DNA from: Hyphomicrobium sp.
GTDB taxonomy: Bacteria; Pseudomonadota; Alphaproteobacteria; Rhizobiales; Hyphomicrobiaceae
Direction of reading: 5' to 3'
DNA: 64,000 nt
Assembly: GCA_017512425.1 (NCBI GenBank)
Contig: JAFWGI010000014.1
Span: forward strand, 1 to 64,000
Part shown: positions 27,287 through 35,928 of the stretch, piece by piece
Layout: every line of letters begins with the position of its first letter
Position numbering within the stretch: the stretch's first letter is position 1
Notes under the pieces: generated by a model
Told to the model about the DNA's origin: nothing
Databases searched by the model: none
The model's input: only the letters and a program-made list of their open reading frames with translations
Position numbers and translations under genes: made by a program

Positions 27287-27892
27287 TTAGCCCTCCGAAC
27301 CAGTTGAAGACGGGCCACCGTCACGCGGCAGGCGCGGCGCACGCGGCGCATCGCCATCACGCGGAGGACGCGGACCACGATCTGCGAAGCCACCTTCGCG
27401 CGGCGCGCGCGGTGCTTCACCTTCGCGCGGAGGACGCGGACGGAATGTCGAACCGCCTTCGCGGCCGCCACCACCACCGAAGCCGCCACGACCGCCACCA
27501 CCGCCGAAGCCACCACGGCCACCGCCACCGAAGCCGCCGCGATCGCCACGATCACCGCGTTCTTCGCGATCCTGCTTGCGCATCTGGATCGACGGTTCAG
27601 TTTCGAGCTCTTCGACGCGGACCGTCAGGAAGCGGATGACGTCCGGGTTGATACCCATCAGACGCTCCATTTCAGCAACCGCAGCCGGCGGGCTATCGAT
27701 GTTGAAGAAGGCGTAGTGTGCCTTGCGGTTCTTCTTGACCTTGAATGCGAGACCCTTGAGGCCCCAATATTCCTGCTTGGTCACTTTGCCCTGACCAGCT
27801 GCGATTACGCCTTCGAATTCCTTCATCAGCGCTTCGACTTGGGCTTGGGTCACGTCCTGGCGCGCCAGGAACGTATGCTCGTAAAGCGGCAT
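27287..27892 (-). CDS. rpsF: 30S ribosomal protein S6 with long RGG-like C-terminal tail
   Basis: Residues 1-100 are a normal S6 fold (MPLYEHTFLARQDVT, EYWGLKGLAFKVKKNRKAHY, then MGINPDVIRFLTVRVEEL). The total is 201 residues against about 95-135 in most S6 proteins. The extra roughly 100 residues form a disordered tail: GGFGGGG/RGG repeats near 115-145, then Arg/Pro/Asp-rich blocks such as RPPREGEAPRAPREGG. RGG tracts bind RNA in other proteins; a similar role here is inference. Tail-bearing S6 proteins occur in Hyphomicrobiales, but this one is notably glycine-rich. It is first in the operon with rpsR, DUF2232 and rplI. Confidence 0.95.
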   Translation of the reverse strand: MPLYEHTFLARQDVTQAQVEALMKEFEGVIAAGQGKVTKQEYWGLKGLAFKVKKNRKAHYAFFNIDSPPAAVAEMERLMGINPDVIRFLTVRVEELETEPSIQMRKQDREERGDRGDRGGFGGGGRGGFGGGGGRGGFGGGGGREGGSTFRPRPPREGEAPRAPREGGFADRGPRPPRDGDAPRAPRLPRDGGPSSTGSEG

Positions 27893-28109
27893 ACGGATCA
27901 GCCTTTCGTTTTCGGTTTCACATCTGAGTGTCCAGATGCGTCATCCCTCCGGTGCAAAGCCCTAAGAGCCCGAGAAAGGCTCTAAGATCAGTACTCTAAG
28001 GAGAAGACACTGGGGGACGGGCTCTGATGCCCTCTTGTGTTCTGCCTGCCGTATCGCAGAGACAACCCAAGCCCCCGTTCAGCCTCCAACCGGAGCGGGT
28101 GAAGCGCGC

Positions 28110-28138
28110 CGTATACACGGGGCAGCGAGGGGTGGCAA
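28110..28138 (-). promoter_or_regulatory. Predicted sigma-70-type promoter for the rpsF operon
   Basis: On the minus strand TTGCCA (28138-28133) and TATACG (28115-28110) are separated by exactly 17 nt, a close housekeeping promoter match. It would give a leader of roughly 210 nt before rpsF. That leader contains a CATCTG/CAGATG hairpin at 27921-27938 and an AGAGCC/GGCTCT hairpin at 27965-27983. S6:S18-binding leaders are known in other bacteria, but I could not confirm that motif. Confidence 0.45.
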
Positions 28139-28271
28139 GGGCACATTGCGTGGCGCGTCTCAGCTCGCGAGGCGCGGTCCGCACCATGAGAATTGTGCAC
28201 ATCAGCCAATGGTCAATGGCAATTCCTCCCATCATCCCGCATACGGTTGAGTCAACTAAAAGGGGGCACAA

Positions 28272-28487
28272 ATGCCAGCATTTCTTATGATAGCGGGTGC
28301 CGTTTGGGCGCTGTTTGGTGTCGGAGTGCTTTCGGGCGCAAAGAGCGCCATCCACGAAATCCTGGCCTGCCTCCTATTTTCGTTCGGAATTATGTTTTGG
28401 GCCTTTGCTGCCGTACTTCTTCACCTTCACCGGCGAAGCGCAGATCAACCGGTCGTGCCGCCACCGTTGCCGCACGTTGTTCGTTAA
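28272..28487 (+). CDS. Small two-helix membrane protein, hypothetical
   Basis: The 71-residue ORF starts at ATG 28272 with GGGGG about 6 nt upstream. Residues about 3-20 (AFLMIAGAVWALFGVGVL) and 29-50 (EILACLLFSFGIMFWAFAAV) are hydrophobic, and a basic/proline-rich tail ends in PPPLPHVVR. This pattern suggests a genuine small inner-membrane protein. I recognise no family. It stands alone, divergent from the rpsF operon and convergent with the SPFH gene. Confidence 0.55.
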   Translation: MPAFLMIAGAVWALFGVGVLSGAKSAIHEILACLLFSFGIMFWAFAAVLLHLHRRSADQPVVPPPLPHVVR

Positions 28488-28594
28488 AAGCAACGCCGAA
28501 AACATAGCTCGTGATCGTCACGCTGCGGGATCTGGCGCGATGGAATTGACAGAATGGCCGCCATTTTGGCCCAGCTCAAAGGCGGCCGGCACAA

Positions 28595-29398
28595 TCAACG
28601 CTCGGGCGGTTGTTCGTCGCCACCACCCGCCGGCACCGGCACGATCCCGGCCGAGCCACCGAGTATGATGGTCGGGGCGGCTTTGCCGGGTGTCGCCGAC
28701 AGCGCCTGCAGCACCCGCAAGTTCATGAGTTCCGGATTGCCCTTGATCAGCCGCGCTGCGTTCGACAACGCACGCAGCGACGCCTGTTCGCCACGCGCGC
28801 GCTCCAAGCTTGCAGTCGCTTCCAGTTTTGCGCGCGCCACGTCTGTCGCCAAGCGGCGGACTTCGGCCGGCAAGGTCAAATCGCGTACAGCAACCGAGAT
28901 CAGTTCGCAGCCTTCATGCGCGAACGCCGCCGCCGCTTTTTCCTTCAGCGCCGCATCGAGATTGCCGCGCGTGTCGAGCAATTCTTCAAGCGTCAATCCG
29001 GCAACAACCTCGCGCATCGCGATCTGGATCGCGTAGTAGACCGGCTGATAGAACCCGCCATTCGACTTTTCCTGCGCCACGCGCGCATCAACGATTTTGA
29101 ATTTTGCGAGTGCTGACAGCCGCACCGCGAGCCGGTCGCTCGTCATGACTTCCTGCCCGGACACGGCGATGATCTGCTCGTTCATGGGGACCAGCAGAAC
29201 CGAGCGGCCATGGAGCAGCCAATACCGGCCCGGCGCGACAACCTTCTCGAATTTTCCATGCTGATAGACGAGCCCGCGCGAGTTCTCCGGCACGGTCGCG
29301 AACCATACTCTGCTGGTCAGCATGCTTATTGCGGTGAGCGCAAGCGCGCCAAGCCCAAGCAACACAACGATGAGCGGCCAGGGGTTGTAGACTTCCAC
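28595..29398 (-). CDS. SPFH/stomatin-like (slipin) membrane protein
   Basis: The 267-residue protein begins at GTG 29398, with GGAGA about 6 nt upstream. An N-terminal membrane helix (LIVVLLGLGALALTAISML, residues about 8-26) is followed by the SPFH (band 7) domain: PENSRGLVYQHGKFEKVVAP, then REVVAGLTLEELLDTRGNLD, a typical slipin signature. A helical region and a glycine/proline tail close it. Such proteins oligomerise at membrane microdomains and often regulate FtsH-type or NfeD-linked proteases. No nfeD partner is adjacent, so the role here is open. Confidence 0.82.
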   Translation of the reverse strand: MEVYNPWPLIVVLLGLGALALTAISMLTSRVWFATVPENSRGLVYQHGKFEKVVAPGRYWLLHGRSVLLVPMNEQIIAVSGQEVMTSDRLAVRLSALAKFKIVDARVAQEKSNGGFYQPVYYAIQIAMREVVAGLTLEELLDTRGNLDAALKEKAAAAFAHEGCELISVAVRDLTLPAEVRRLATDVARAKLEATASLERARGEQASLRALSNAARLIKGNPELMNLRVLQALSATPGKAAPTIILGGSAGIVPVPAGGGDEQPPER

Positions 29399-29969
29399 GT
29401 CGCGTCTCCGGCAATGCGATCAAGATTAGAGCCACACTCCCGGTACCGGATCGCGGCGGCGGGGGAAGCCCCGAAGGGTTCCCGCAGGGCCATCGCAAAC
29501 CTGCCTCGCGGCGGGCACCGGAAGTGCGCCCTGGGTAAGGTTCGGAAACCTCGGCGACCGCCAAACGCCGCGAATCACGGTCCTACGGGCCGCGCCACGG
29601 TCTCAGTCAGCCGCGGCAAAGGCGTAGCACGCCTCTGTCCTGATCCAAAAGCCTGAACCCAAGCTCAGCGCTCCGCGCTTGGCGGCCGGCGCAACATTAA
29701 ATGCGTTCGGCGGCCGGCGAAACATCAGCCCGCTTGGCGGCCGGCTCCCCGCAGGGGAGTCGCCAAGCGCCACCAAGAGAGTATCCACAACTCAATCGGT
29801 CGGCAGAGCCCGCGTTCGCGATGACAAGCCCAAAAACAAAAATATCGACCATCCCGCCGCCACACGAATCATGGCGTAGTCCGGCCTCCGGTGAATTTGA
29901 GAGTGCACGGGACCATTCCAGGACGCTCATCTATGGCATGGGGTCTGTGCGTGTTTGAGGGAGCACATC
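29399..29969. other. Non-coding region between the SPFH gene and the 81-residue acidic ORF
   Basis: About 570 bp with no convincing gene on either strand. It holds a GGGAAG/TTCCC-type hairpin near 29463-29490, three copies of GGCGGCCGGC and the ribosome-binding site for the next gene. An open minus frame of 77 codons at 29697-29930 has no start signal and low-complexity ends; it looks like decayed or repeat DNA. I see no tRNA, tmRNA or RNase P RNA signature. Confidence 0.5.
29681..29745. repeat. Three spaced copies of GGCGGCCGGC
   Basis: Copies lie at 29681-29690, 29709-29718 and 29736-29745, repeating every 27-28 bp, each preceded by CTT or TTC. The last copy runs into a CCCCGCAGGGG hairpin. 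It is a short direct-repeat cluster in non-coding DNA. Confidence 0.55.
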
Positions 29970-30215
29970 ATGAAGTTCGCAGCATACACGGAAGACACGA
30001 TCTGGTCGGTTGAAGCGACGGAAGCCGAAGCGCGTACCGAAGGCGAAGCGACCATGAACGAGATGGGCGCATCCGCGCGCGTTTCGGAACTCAAGATTGC
30101 GCCGATCGACGAAGATCTCGTCGAAGCGCTCGAAGCCGCCGAAGCCGACGGTAGCGAAGTCATGTTCGACCTCGTTGACGGCGAACTCTGCGAAGTCGAG
30201 CCGGTCGACGCCTAA
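29970..30215 (+). CDS. Hypothetical 81-residue acidic protein
   Basis: ATG 29970 is preceded by GAGGGAG at 29957-29963 with ideal spacing, so translation is likely; an upstream in-frame TTG would overlap that site. The protein is strongly acidic, with repeated Glu/Asp runs (EATEAEARTEGEATMNEMGA, IDEDLVEALEAAEADGSEV). It has no signal peptide, membrane segment or cysteine pair; the single Cys is near the C-terminus. I do not recognise the family. Alanine- and glutamate-rich codon use matches the genome, arguing against recent transfer. Confidence 0.65.
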   Translation: MKFAAYTEDTIWSVEATEAEARTEGEATMNEMGASARVSELKIAPIDEDLVEALEAAEADGSEVMFDLVDGELCEVEPVDA

Positions 30216-30399
30216 TCGGCCGCACTTAACCAAATACGCCGCAGTCCTGCGCCGTCCGCACTGAGCGCGGCGGAAGCAGGTCAGGCATTCGTTTCGGCGC
30301 ATGGTGTTGCGCCTTGGCTTTTGCGATTACGATGGCGCGGCGCCCACCCGGGCGGCCGCGCTTTTTCGCATCCCAAACATTGTGCCGAAACCGACACCC

Positions 30400-31620
30400 A
30401 TGACGCTCGCGCCCGCAGAGGCGGCAGGATTGCCGGCTGAAGCCCCAGCACCTACTGGTCCGCCACCTGCCGCCGGTCGCGCACTGCTGTGGGCGCTGCT
30501 GTTCGGCAATTTCGTGATCGGTACCGGCATCTTGCTGCCCGCCGGCATGCTGACCGAACTGGCATCGGGCCTCGCCGTGACCGTTTCAAGTGCCGGCTCG
30601 CTGATCGCCGTGAGCGGCATCGTCGTCGCGATAGGCGCGCCGCTGATCGCCGCGTTGACGAGCCAGATCGACCGGCGTGCTATTTTACTGACTGCGCTCG
30701 TGATCTACGTCGTCGCTCATGCGGCATCTGCGCTGGCGCCCGATTTCGAAATGGTGCTCGCTGCACGCGTCGCGATCGGTGTCGCGGCCGCGATCTTCAC
30801 GCCGCAGGCCGCCGCCACCGTCGGCGCGCTGCTTCCGCCTGAGAAGCGCTCAGCCGGGATCACGATGATTTTCATCGGCTGGTCGCTCGCGACCGTTGGC
30901 GGTATGCCGCTTGGCGGCTTCATTGCGCACACGTTCGGCTGGCGTGCGGCGTTTGCAATCGTCGCGCTGTTGTCGGCGATGGCATTCATTGCCGTCGCGC
31001 TGACGCTTGCCAAAGGCGTGCGCATTCCAAGTCTCAGCAGCCAGTCCTGGATGCGCGTCGTCAAAAGCCCAGCGCTCATGCTCGTGCTGCTCGTCACGAT
31101 TTTGAACGGAACGGGGCAGTTCACGTTTTTCACGTACCTGACGCCGTCGCTCGAAGATTCTCTCAGTGCGGGCGCGACGCTGCTGACGCTCGTGCTTGCC
31201 TGGTATGGCGTCTCGGCGACACTCGGCAACGTGATTGCAACCCGCGCCGTCGGCCGCATTGGCGCGACACGCGCCGCGCACATCTCGTTGTTGGCAATGG
31301 CCGGCGGTTTGGCTATCTGGGGCTCAGGCGCGAGCGTGCTGCCGATTGTGCTCGCTGGTGCAACGCTATGGGGTCTTGGAACATTCGCGACGAATTCGAT
31401 CCAGCAGGCGCGACTTGCGGGTCTCGCGCCCGAACTGACGTCGGCATCGATTGCGCTCAACACGTCGGCGATTTATCTCGGCCAGGCGCTCGGTTCGGGC
31501 CTAGGCGGCGCGATGATCAATGGCGGATGGTTGCCGGAGCTGCCTTGGATCGCGGCGGCGCTGCTCGTCCTCGGCGCGGCCGTATCGATGACCGCTGCGC
31601 GCTGGGAGCGCAGGCACTAG
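30400..31620 (+). CDS. MFS transporter (drug/arabinose-efflux-like)
   Basis: This protein has 406 residues from ATG 30400; an ATG at 30301 would add 33 non-hydrophobic residues. Neither has a strong ribosome-binding site. Twelve hydrophobic segments are visible, with the MFS loop signature around AALTSQIDRRAILLTALVIY and the internal PPEKRSAGITMIFIGWSLA block typical of the CmlA/AraJ-type efflux branch. It probably exports a small molecule by proton antiport. The substrate is unknown and no regulator is adjacent. Confidence 0.83.
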   Translation: MTLAPAEAAGLPAEAPAPTGPPPAAGRALLWALLFGNFVIGTGILLPAGMLTELASGLAVTVSSAGSLIAVSGIVVAIGAPLIAALTSQIDRRAILLTALVIYVVAHAASALAPDFEMVLAARVAIGVAAAIFTPQAAATVGALLPPEKRSAGITMIFIGWSLATVGGMPLGGFIAHTFGWRAAFAIVALLSAMAFIAVALTLAKGVRIPSLSSQSWMRVVKSPALMLVLLVTILNGTGQFTFFTYLTPSLEDSLSAGATLLTLVLAWYGVSATLGNVIATRAVGRIGATRAAHISLLAMAGGLAIWGSGASVLPIVLAGATLWGLGTFATNSIQQARLAGLAPELTSASIALNTSAIYLGQALGSGLGGAMINGGWLPELPWIAAALLVLGAAVSMTAARWERRH

Positions 31621-31726
31621 GCGGGCGCTGCGCCAGTGTCACCCTTGCGCGGTTCCGCCGGATCAGGGCAAGTTCGGCTATCGAACGCAATGGTCGCAAA
31701 TCGGCCACCCATCGGAGACTATCGGC

Positions 31727-32680
31727 ATGAGCGGCGGACTGTTGGCACTTCTCGACGACGTCGTCGCGCTTACCAAAGTCGCCGCAGCAACACTCGATGA
31801 CGCGATTGGGCAAGCCGCGAAAGCCGGGTCGAAAACCGCCGGCATCGTGATCGACGATGCTGCGGTCACGCCGCGCTACGTCGTCGGCCTGGCTGCCGAA
31901 CGCGAACTGCCGATCATCGGCAAAATTGCTCTTGGATCGCTGAAGAACAAACTGCTGTTTCTCTTGCCCGCAGCGATAGCCCTGTCGGTTTTCGCGCCGT
32001 GGCTGCTGACCCCGATCCTGATGGTCGGCGGACTTTATCTCGCGTTTGAAGGGTACGAGAAAGTTCATGAGATGATGTCGGGACACGACGCAGCGGCAGA
32101 GAAAGCCAAAGCCGTGCTGTCATCGGCAACCGATCCGCAGGTCATCGAAAACGAAAAGATAGCAGGCGCCATCCGCACCGATCTCGTGCTCTCGGCGGAG
32201 ATCATGGCGATCGCGTTAGCGAGCATCACCGAACCGGATCTGTTCACGAAGTCGCTTGTCCTCGCCGTCGTCGCCGTCATGGTCACGGCTGGCGTTTACG
32301 GCGCCGTGGCCCTTATCGTCAAAGCCGATGATTTCGGTGTCTATCTGGCGCAGAAAGAAAGCGCGATTGCGCGCGGTATCGGCCATGCTCTCGTTCGCGG
32401 TATGCCGCCATTTCTCAAGTTTTTGTCGCTGGTCGGCACATTCGCGATGCTCTGGGTGGGTGGCGGCATTCTCATTCACGGACTTGCGGAGTTCGGCCAT
32501 GCCGGGCCGGAGCATTTCTTGCAGAATATCTCAGCATCCATCGCGTCATCCGTTCCGATCGTCGGCGGCGCGCTCGCGTGGCTCGCGTCGGCGACGGGCG
32601 CGGCCATCGTCGGGCTGATTGCCGGATGGTTGACCGCGCTTTTAGTGTGGGGCGGAAGCAAACTCTTCAAGGCAGCATAG
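31727..32680 (+). CDS. DUF808 (YedI-like) inner-membrane protein
   Basis: The 317-residue product begins MSGGLLALLDDVVALTKVAA, the invariant start of the DUF808 family, and keeps the DDAAVTPRYVVGLAAERELP block. About six membrane segments follow. GGAGA precedes ATG 31727. DUF808 proteins are widespread and uncharacterised; no enzymatic motif is evident. The VOC gene starts 2 bp after its stop, suggesting co-transcription. Confidence 0.88.
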   Translation: MSGGLLALLDDVVALTKVAAATLDDAIGQAAKAGSKTAGIVIDDAAVTPRYVVGLAAERELPIIGKIALGSLKNKLLFLLPAAIALSVFAPWLLTPILMVGGLYLAFEGYEKVHEMMSGHDAAAEKAKAVLSSATDPQVIENEKIAGAIRTDLVLSAEIMAIALASITEPDLFTKSLVLAVVAVMVTAGVYGAVALIVKADDFGVYLAQKESAIARGIGHALVRGMPPFLKFLSLVGTFAMLWVGGGILIHGLAEFGHAGPEHFLQNISASIASSVPIVGGALAWLASATGAAIVGLIAGWLTALLVWGGSKLFKAA

Positions 32681-32682
32681 TT

Positions 32683-33174
32683 ATGACCCGCATGATCGAC
32701 CCCGGCGTTCGCATCGGTCATGTCCACTTGAAAGTCGCAGATCTCGATCGCGCGCTCGCGTTTTACCGGGACGTGCTCGGCTTCGAGGTTACGCAGCGCT
32801 ACGGCGCACAGGGCGTGTTCCTGTCGGCGGGCGGCTACCATCATCATGTCGCGCTTAATACCTGGCAGAGCAGAGGTGGTGGGCGACCGGAACCTGAAAC
32901 AACGGGTCTGTTCCACGCAGCGATCCTCTATCCGACACGCGCCACCCTGGCAGACGCGCTCCGCCGCTTGCGCGACGCCAATTATCCGTTGACGGGCGCC
33001 AGCGACCACGGCGTCAGCGAGGCGCTCTATCTAGACGATCCCGACGGCAACGGCGTCGAACTCTATTGGGACCGGCCGGACACTGAATGGCCACGCGATT
33101 CCGCCGGCAATCTTGCGATGGTCACCCTGCCGCTCGACTTGGCAGGCCTGCTCCGCGATGCGCCGCCAGCCTAA
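32683..33174 (+). CDS. VOC-family glyoxalase/dioxygenase-like protein
   Basis: This 163-residue protein has the vicinal oxygen chelate fold. The first half holds IGHVHLKVADLDRALAFYRD with a metal-ligand-type His, and the second half ends in ALYLDDPDGNGVELYWDRP, which supplies the glutamate ligand; FHAAILYP provides another His. This layout is closest to the catechol-2,3-dioxygenase/CatE-like branch. The substrate is unknown. ATG 32683 lies 2 bp after the DUF808 stop. Confidence 0.85.
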   Translation: MTRMIDPGVRIGHVHLKVADLDRALAFYRDVLGFEVTQRYGAQGVFLSAGGYHHHVALNTWQSRGGGRPEPETTGLFHAAILYPTRATLADALRRLRDANYPLTGASDHGVSEALYLDDPDGNGVELYWDRPDTEWPRDSAGNLAMVTLPLDLAGLLRDAPPA

Positions 33175-33314
33175 TCGCCGCCGCACCGCGGTCTGATCGC
33201 GTCTGCTTGCCGCAAGGAGGGGGCCCGCGCCACCTTGACAGCCGCGCCGCCTGAGTGCCCTTAGGCCTCAAATTTCGGGCATCAGACCCGGTCAGGTGGA
33301 GGAAAATCACTTTC

Positions 33315-34262
33315 ATGGCCATCGCATTCGTATTCCCGGGGCAGGGCAGCCAGGACGTCGGCATGGGCAAAGCGCTGGCTGAGAATTTTGCAGCCGCACG
33401 CGCCGTCTTCGACGAAGTCGATGAGGCGCTCCGCCAAAAACTGTCGGCGATCATGTGGGACGGCCCGAAAGACACGGTGACCCTCACTGAAAATGCGCAG
33501 CCCGCGCTCATGGCCGTTTCGATGGCCGTCATGCGCGTGCTCGAGCAAGAAAAGGGCTTTCGTCTTCAGGACAAAGTCAAATTCGTCGCCGGCCATTCGC
33601 TCGGTGAGTATTCGGCTCTCGCAGCGGCTGGGACGTTCTCGCTTGCCGATACGGCGCGTCTTTTGAAGTTGCGCGGTCAGGCGATGCAGAAGGCCGTTGC
33701 GGTCGGAGAGGGTGCGATGGCAGCACTCCTCGGCGTCGGTATGGATGTTGCTGTCAAGGTCGCGGCCGAAGCCGCGCAAGGCGATTGCTGTCAGGTCGCC
33801 AACGACAACGAACCGACTCAGGTCGTGCTCTCGGGCCACAAGCGCGCGATCGATCGCGTCGCAGAGATTGGCAAAGCCCACGGCGTCCGCCGTGCGGTGC
33901 CGCTACCTGTCTCCGCGCCGTTCCATTGCGCGCTGATGCAACCTGCAGCAGACGCGATGGCTGAGGCGTTGAGCAAAGTCACGGTCAACAAGCCTGCGGT
34001 GCCCGTCGTCGCGAATGTCGTCGCATCGGCGATTTCAGACCCTGAAGAGATCAAAAGACGCCTCGTCGAGCAGGTCGTCGGGACCGTGCGCTGGCGCGAA
34101 TGCGTCGCCTACATGGCCGCCAACGGCATCACGGATTTCTACGAGATCGGGTCGGGCAAAGTGCTCGCCGGTCTCGTCAAGCGCACGGCATCAACGGCGA
34201 ACGCGACGAGCATCGGCGCTCCGGCCGATATCGATACCGCGCTTCCAGCACTCATGGCTTAA
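33315..34262 (+). CDS. fabD: Malonyl-CoA:ACP transacylase
   Basis: FabD loads malonyl groups onto ACP for fatty-acid synthesis. The N-terminus is MAIAFVFPGQGSQDVGMG. The nucleophile is Ser95 in GHSLGEYSAL and the catalytic His lies in APFHCALM near residue 206. Length is 315 residues, normal for the family. The ATG at 33315 has GGAGGA at 33297-33302, slightly distant. fabG follows after 9 bp and acpP and fabF further down, so the block is the standard FASII cluster. Confidence 0.96.
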   Translation: MAIAFVFPGQGSQDVGMGKALAENFAAARAVFDEVDEALRQKLSAIMWDGPKDTVTLTENAQPALMAVSMAVMRVLEQEKGFRLQDKVKFVAGHSLGEYSALAAAGTFSLADTARLLKLRGQAMQKAVAVGEGAMAALLGVGMDVAVKVAAEAAQGDCCQVANDNEPTQVVLSGHKRAIDRVAEIGKAHGVRRAVPLPVSAPFHCALMQPAADAMAEALSKVTVNKPAVPVVANVVASAISDPEEIKRRLVEQVVGTVRWRECVAYMAANGITDFYEIGSGKVLAGLVKRTASTANATSIGAPADIDTALPALMA

Positions 34263-34271
34263 GGAGACACT

Positions 34272-35018
34272 ATGTTCGATTTGACAGGCAAGACAGCACT
34301 CGTCACCGGCGCAACCGGCGGCATTGGCGCCGAGATTGCGCGCGTCTTCCATAAGCACGGCGCGACCGTCGCAATCTCCGGCCGCAAGGTCGAAGCGCTC
34401 GAGGCGTTGGCGAAGGAACTCGGCGACCGCGTCCACATCGTGCCCTGCGATCTCGGCGACCGCGCGAGTGTCGGCAAGCTGATCGACGAAGCCGTCAAAG
34501 CCGTCGGCGGGCGTCTCGACATCCTCGTCAACAACGCCGGCTTGACCAAAGACAACCTCTTCATGGTCATGAAGGACGAGCAGTGGGACGACGTCATCGC
34601 CGTCAACCTAACGTCGACGTTCATGTTGTGCCGCGCCGGATCGCGTCACATGATGCGGTCAAAAACCGGCTACGGCCGCATCATCAATATCGCCTCCGTC
34701 TCGGGCGTGTTCGGCAACCCCGGACAGGGCAATTATGCGGCCTCCAAGGCCGGTATGATCGGAATGACCAAAAGTCTTGCGCGCGAAGTCGCGTCCCGCG
34801 GCATCACCGCCAACTGCATCGCACCAGGCTTCATCCAGACCGCGATGACCGATGTGCTGAATGACAAGCAGAAAGGCGAAATCGCAGCGATTATCCCGGC
34901 CCAGCGCTTTGGAAGTCCGACGGATATTGCCGCCGGCTGCCTGTATCTGGCGTCAAACGAAGGCGGCTACATCACCGGCCAGACGCTGCACATCAACGGC
35001 GGCATGGCGATGGTTTGA
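34272..35018 (+). CDS. fabG: 3-oxoacyl-ACP reductase
   Basis: The 248-residue NADPH-dependent reductase acts on beta-ketoacyl-ACP. Motifs are VTGATGGIGAEIA (residues 11-23), NNAG near 87-90 and the catalytic Ser142, Tyr155 and Lys159 in ASVSG and YAASK. The C-terminal YITGQTLHINGGMAMV is diagnostic for FabG among SDR proteins. AAGGAG precedes ATG 34272. It is 9 bp after fabD and probably co-transcribed with it. Confidence 0.96.
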   Translation: MFDLTGKTALVTGATGGIGAEIARVFHKHGATVAISGRKVEALEALAKELGDRVHIVPCDLGDRASVGKLIDEAVKAVGGRLDILVNNAGLTKDNLFMVMKDEQWDDVIAVNLTSTFMLCRAGSRHMMRSKTGYGRIINIASVSGVFGNPGQGNYAASKAGMIGMTKSLAREVASRGITANCIAPGFIQTAMTDVLNDKQKGEIAAIIPAQRFGSPTDIAAGCLYLASNEGGYITGQTLHINGGMAMV

Positions 35019-35471
35019 CCGGCTGTCTGGTGCGCCTTGGCCAAAAGGCGTACCGACGCCGCTGCCGATCATTGCGGCAGCCCCTATGGTAAACGCAAAA
35101 TCGCGGTTTTCAGGCGGTTTTGCCGCGCTCCGGAAGCGCCGCAATGGCCGGGGTCCAATGCTTTGCATTGCGGGGGAATTGTGTTAACGACACCACGTTT
35201 TTCGGGCGTATGACCGCGCCCGGCTGAGGTCATGTTCTGGGGAAAACCCGCTCAGGATGCTCAGAATGGCATTGGTTTGGAATTCACTTTCGAGCTAACG
35301 CCAAGGGCAAATAAAATCTTGGGATTCGAAAATCGGCACTTCCGGTGCGCATCCTAATCTACATAATGTAGCCGACCAAAAGACTAGAGCAGAATACAAG
35401 AACGGCCATGCTGACGACCGAGAGCTTCTCAACGCAGCCGAGCCCCTGAAAGAAAGACACGAGGATAGACG
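35019..35471. other. Intergenic region upstream of acpP
   Basis: About 450 bp without a gene on either strand. It should hold the acpP promoter. A palindrome CTACAT-A-ATGTAG lies at 35359-35371, and AACGAGGATAG-type ribosome-binding sequence precedes acpP. The length suggests regulated, independent expression of acpP from fabDG. Confidence 0.5.
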
Positions 35472-35714
35472 ATGAGCGATGTCGCAGAGCGCGTGAAGAA
35501 GATCGTTGTTGAGCATCTCGGCGTCGAGACCGATAAGGTCACGGAAAACGCCAGCTTTATCGACGACCTGGGCGCCGATAGCTTGGATACGGTCGAACTC
35601 GTCATGGCGTTCGAAGAAGAATTTGGCTGCGAAATTCCGGACGACGCTGCAGAGCACATTCTGACGGTCGGCGATGCCGTAAAGTTTCTCGAAAAGAACG
35701 CCAGCGCTGCCTAA
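35472..35714 (+). CDS. acpP: Acyl carrier protein
   Basis: This 80-residue acidic helical protein carries fatty-acyl chains. The phosphopantetheine attachment site is Ser37 in [11 protein letters not shown]. The surrounding [20 protein letters not shown] is the canonical ACP sequence. A hairpin terminator follows at 35781, before fabF, so acpP can be expressed in excess. Confidence 0.98.
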   Translation: MSDVAERVKKIVVEHLGVETDKVTENASFIDDLGADSLDTVELVMAFEEEFGCEIPDDAAEHILTVGDAVKFLEKNASAA

Positions 35715-35780
35715 TTGAGCTGCTGGTATTTATGTTCGCATCGTTCGGCCGACCATTCGGTTTGAAGTGCTTTTGAACGG

Positions 35781-35806
35781 GGGGCTGGTTCTACCGGCCC
35801 CTTGTC
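35781..35806 (+). terminator. Hairpin terminator between acpP and fabF
   Basis: GGGGCTGGT at 35781-35789 pairs with ACCGGCCCC at 35793-35801 (one U-G wobble, 3-nt loop), followed by a weak T-rich TTGTC. It lies 67 nt past the acpP stop. The short T run suggests partial termination, leaving some read-through to fabF. Confidence 0.55.
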
Positions 35807-35928
35807 ATATCAAGTGTGTCGTATCAAGTGGCGTGTAATCTGCCGCATCAGCTTTGGTGGCGCTTGTCCACCGGCCGTGCGGACCGGCTTCGGGCCGGCC
35901 ATTAAAACCTCTCGTAAGGACAGAGATC

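Noticed and set aside
27037..27555. 172-codon Val/Ala/Arg-rich minus ORF
   Set aside because: Out-of-frame reading of the repetitive rpsF tail and rpsR.
29697..29930. 77-codon minus ORF
   Set aside because: No ribosome-binding site, spans the GGCGGCCGGC repeats and looks like decayed or repeat DNA.
29399..29969. Possible structured RNA gene (tmRNA or RNase P RNA)
   Set aside because: No conserved signature of either RNA on either strand.
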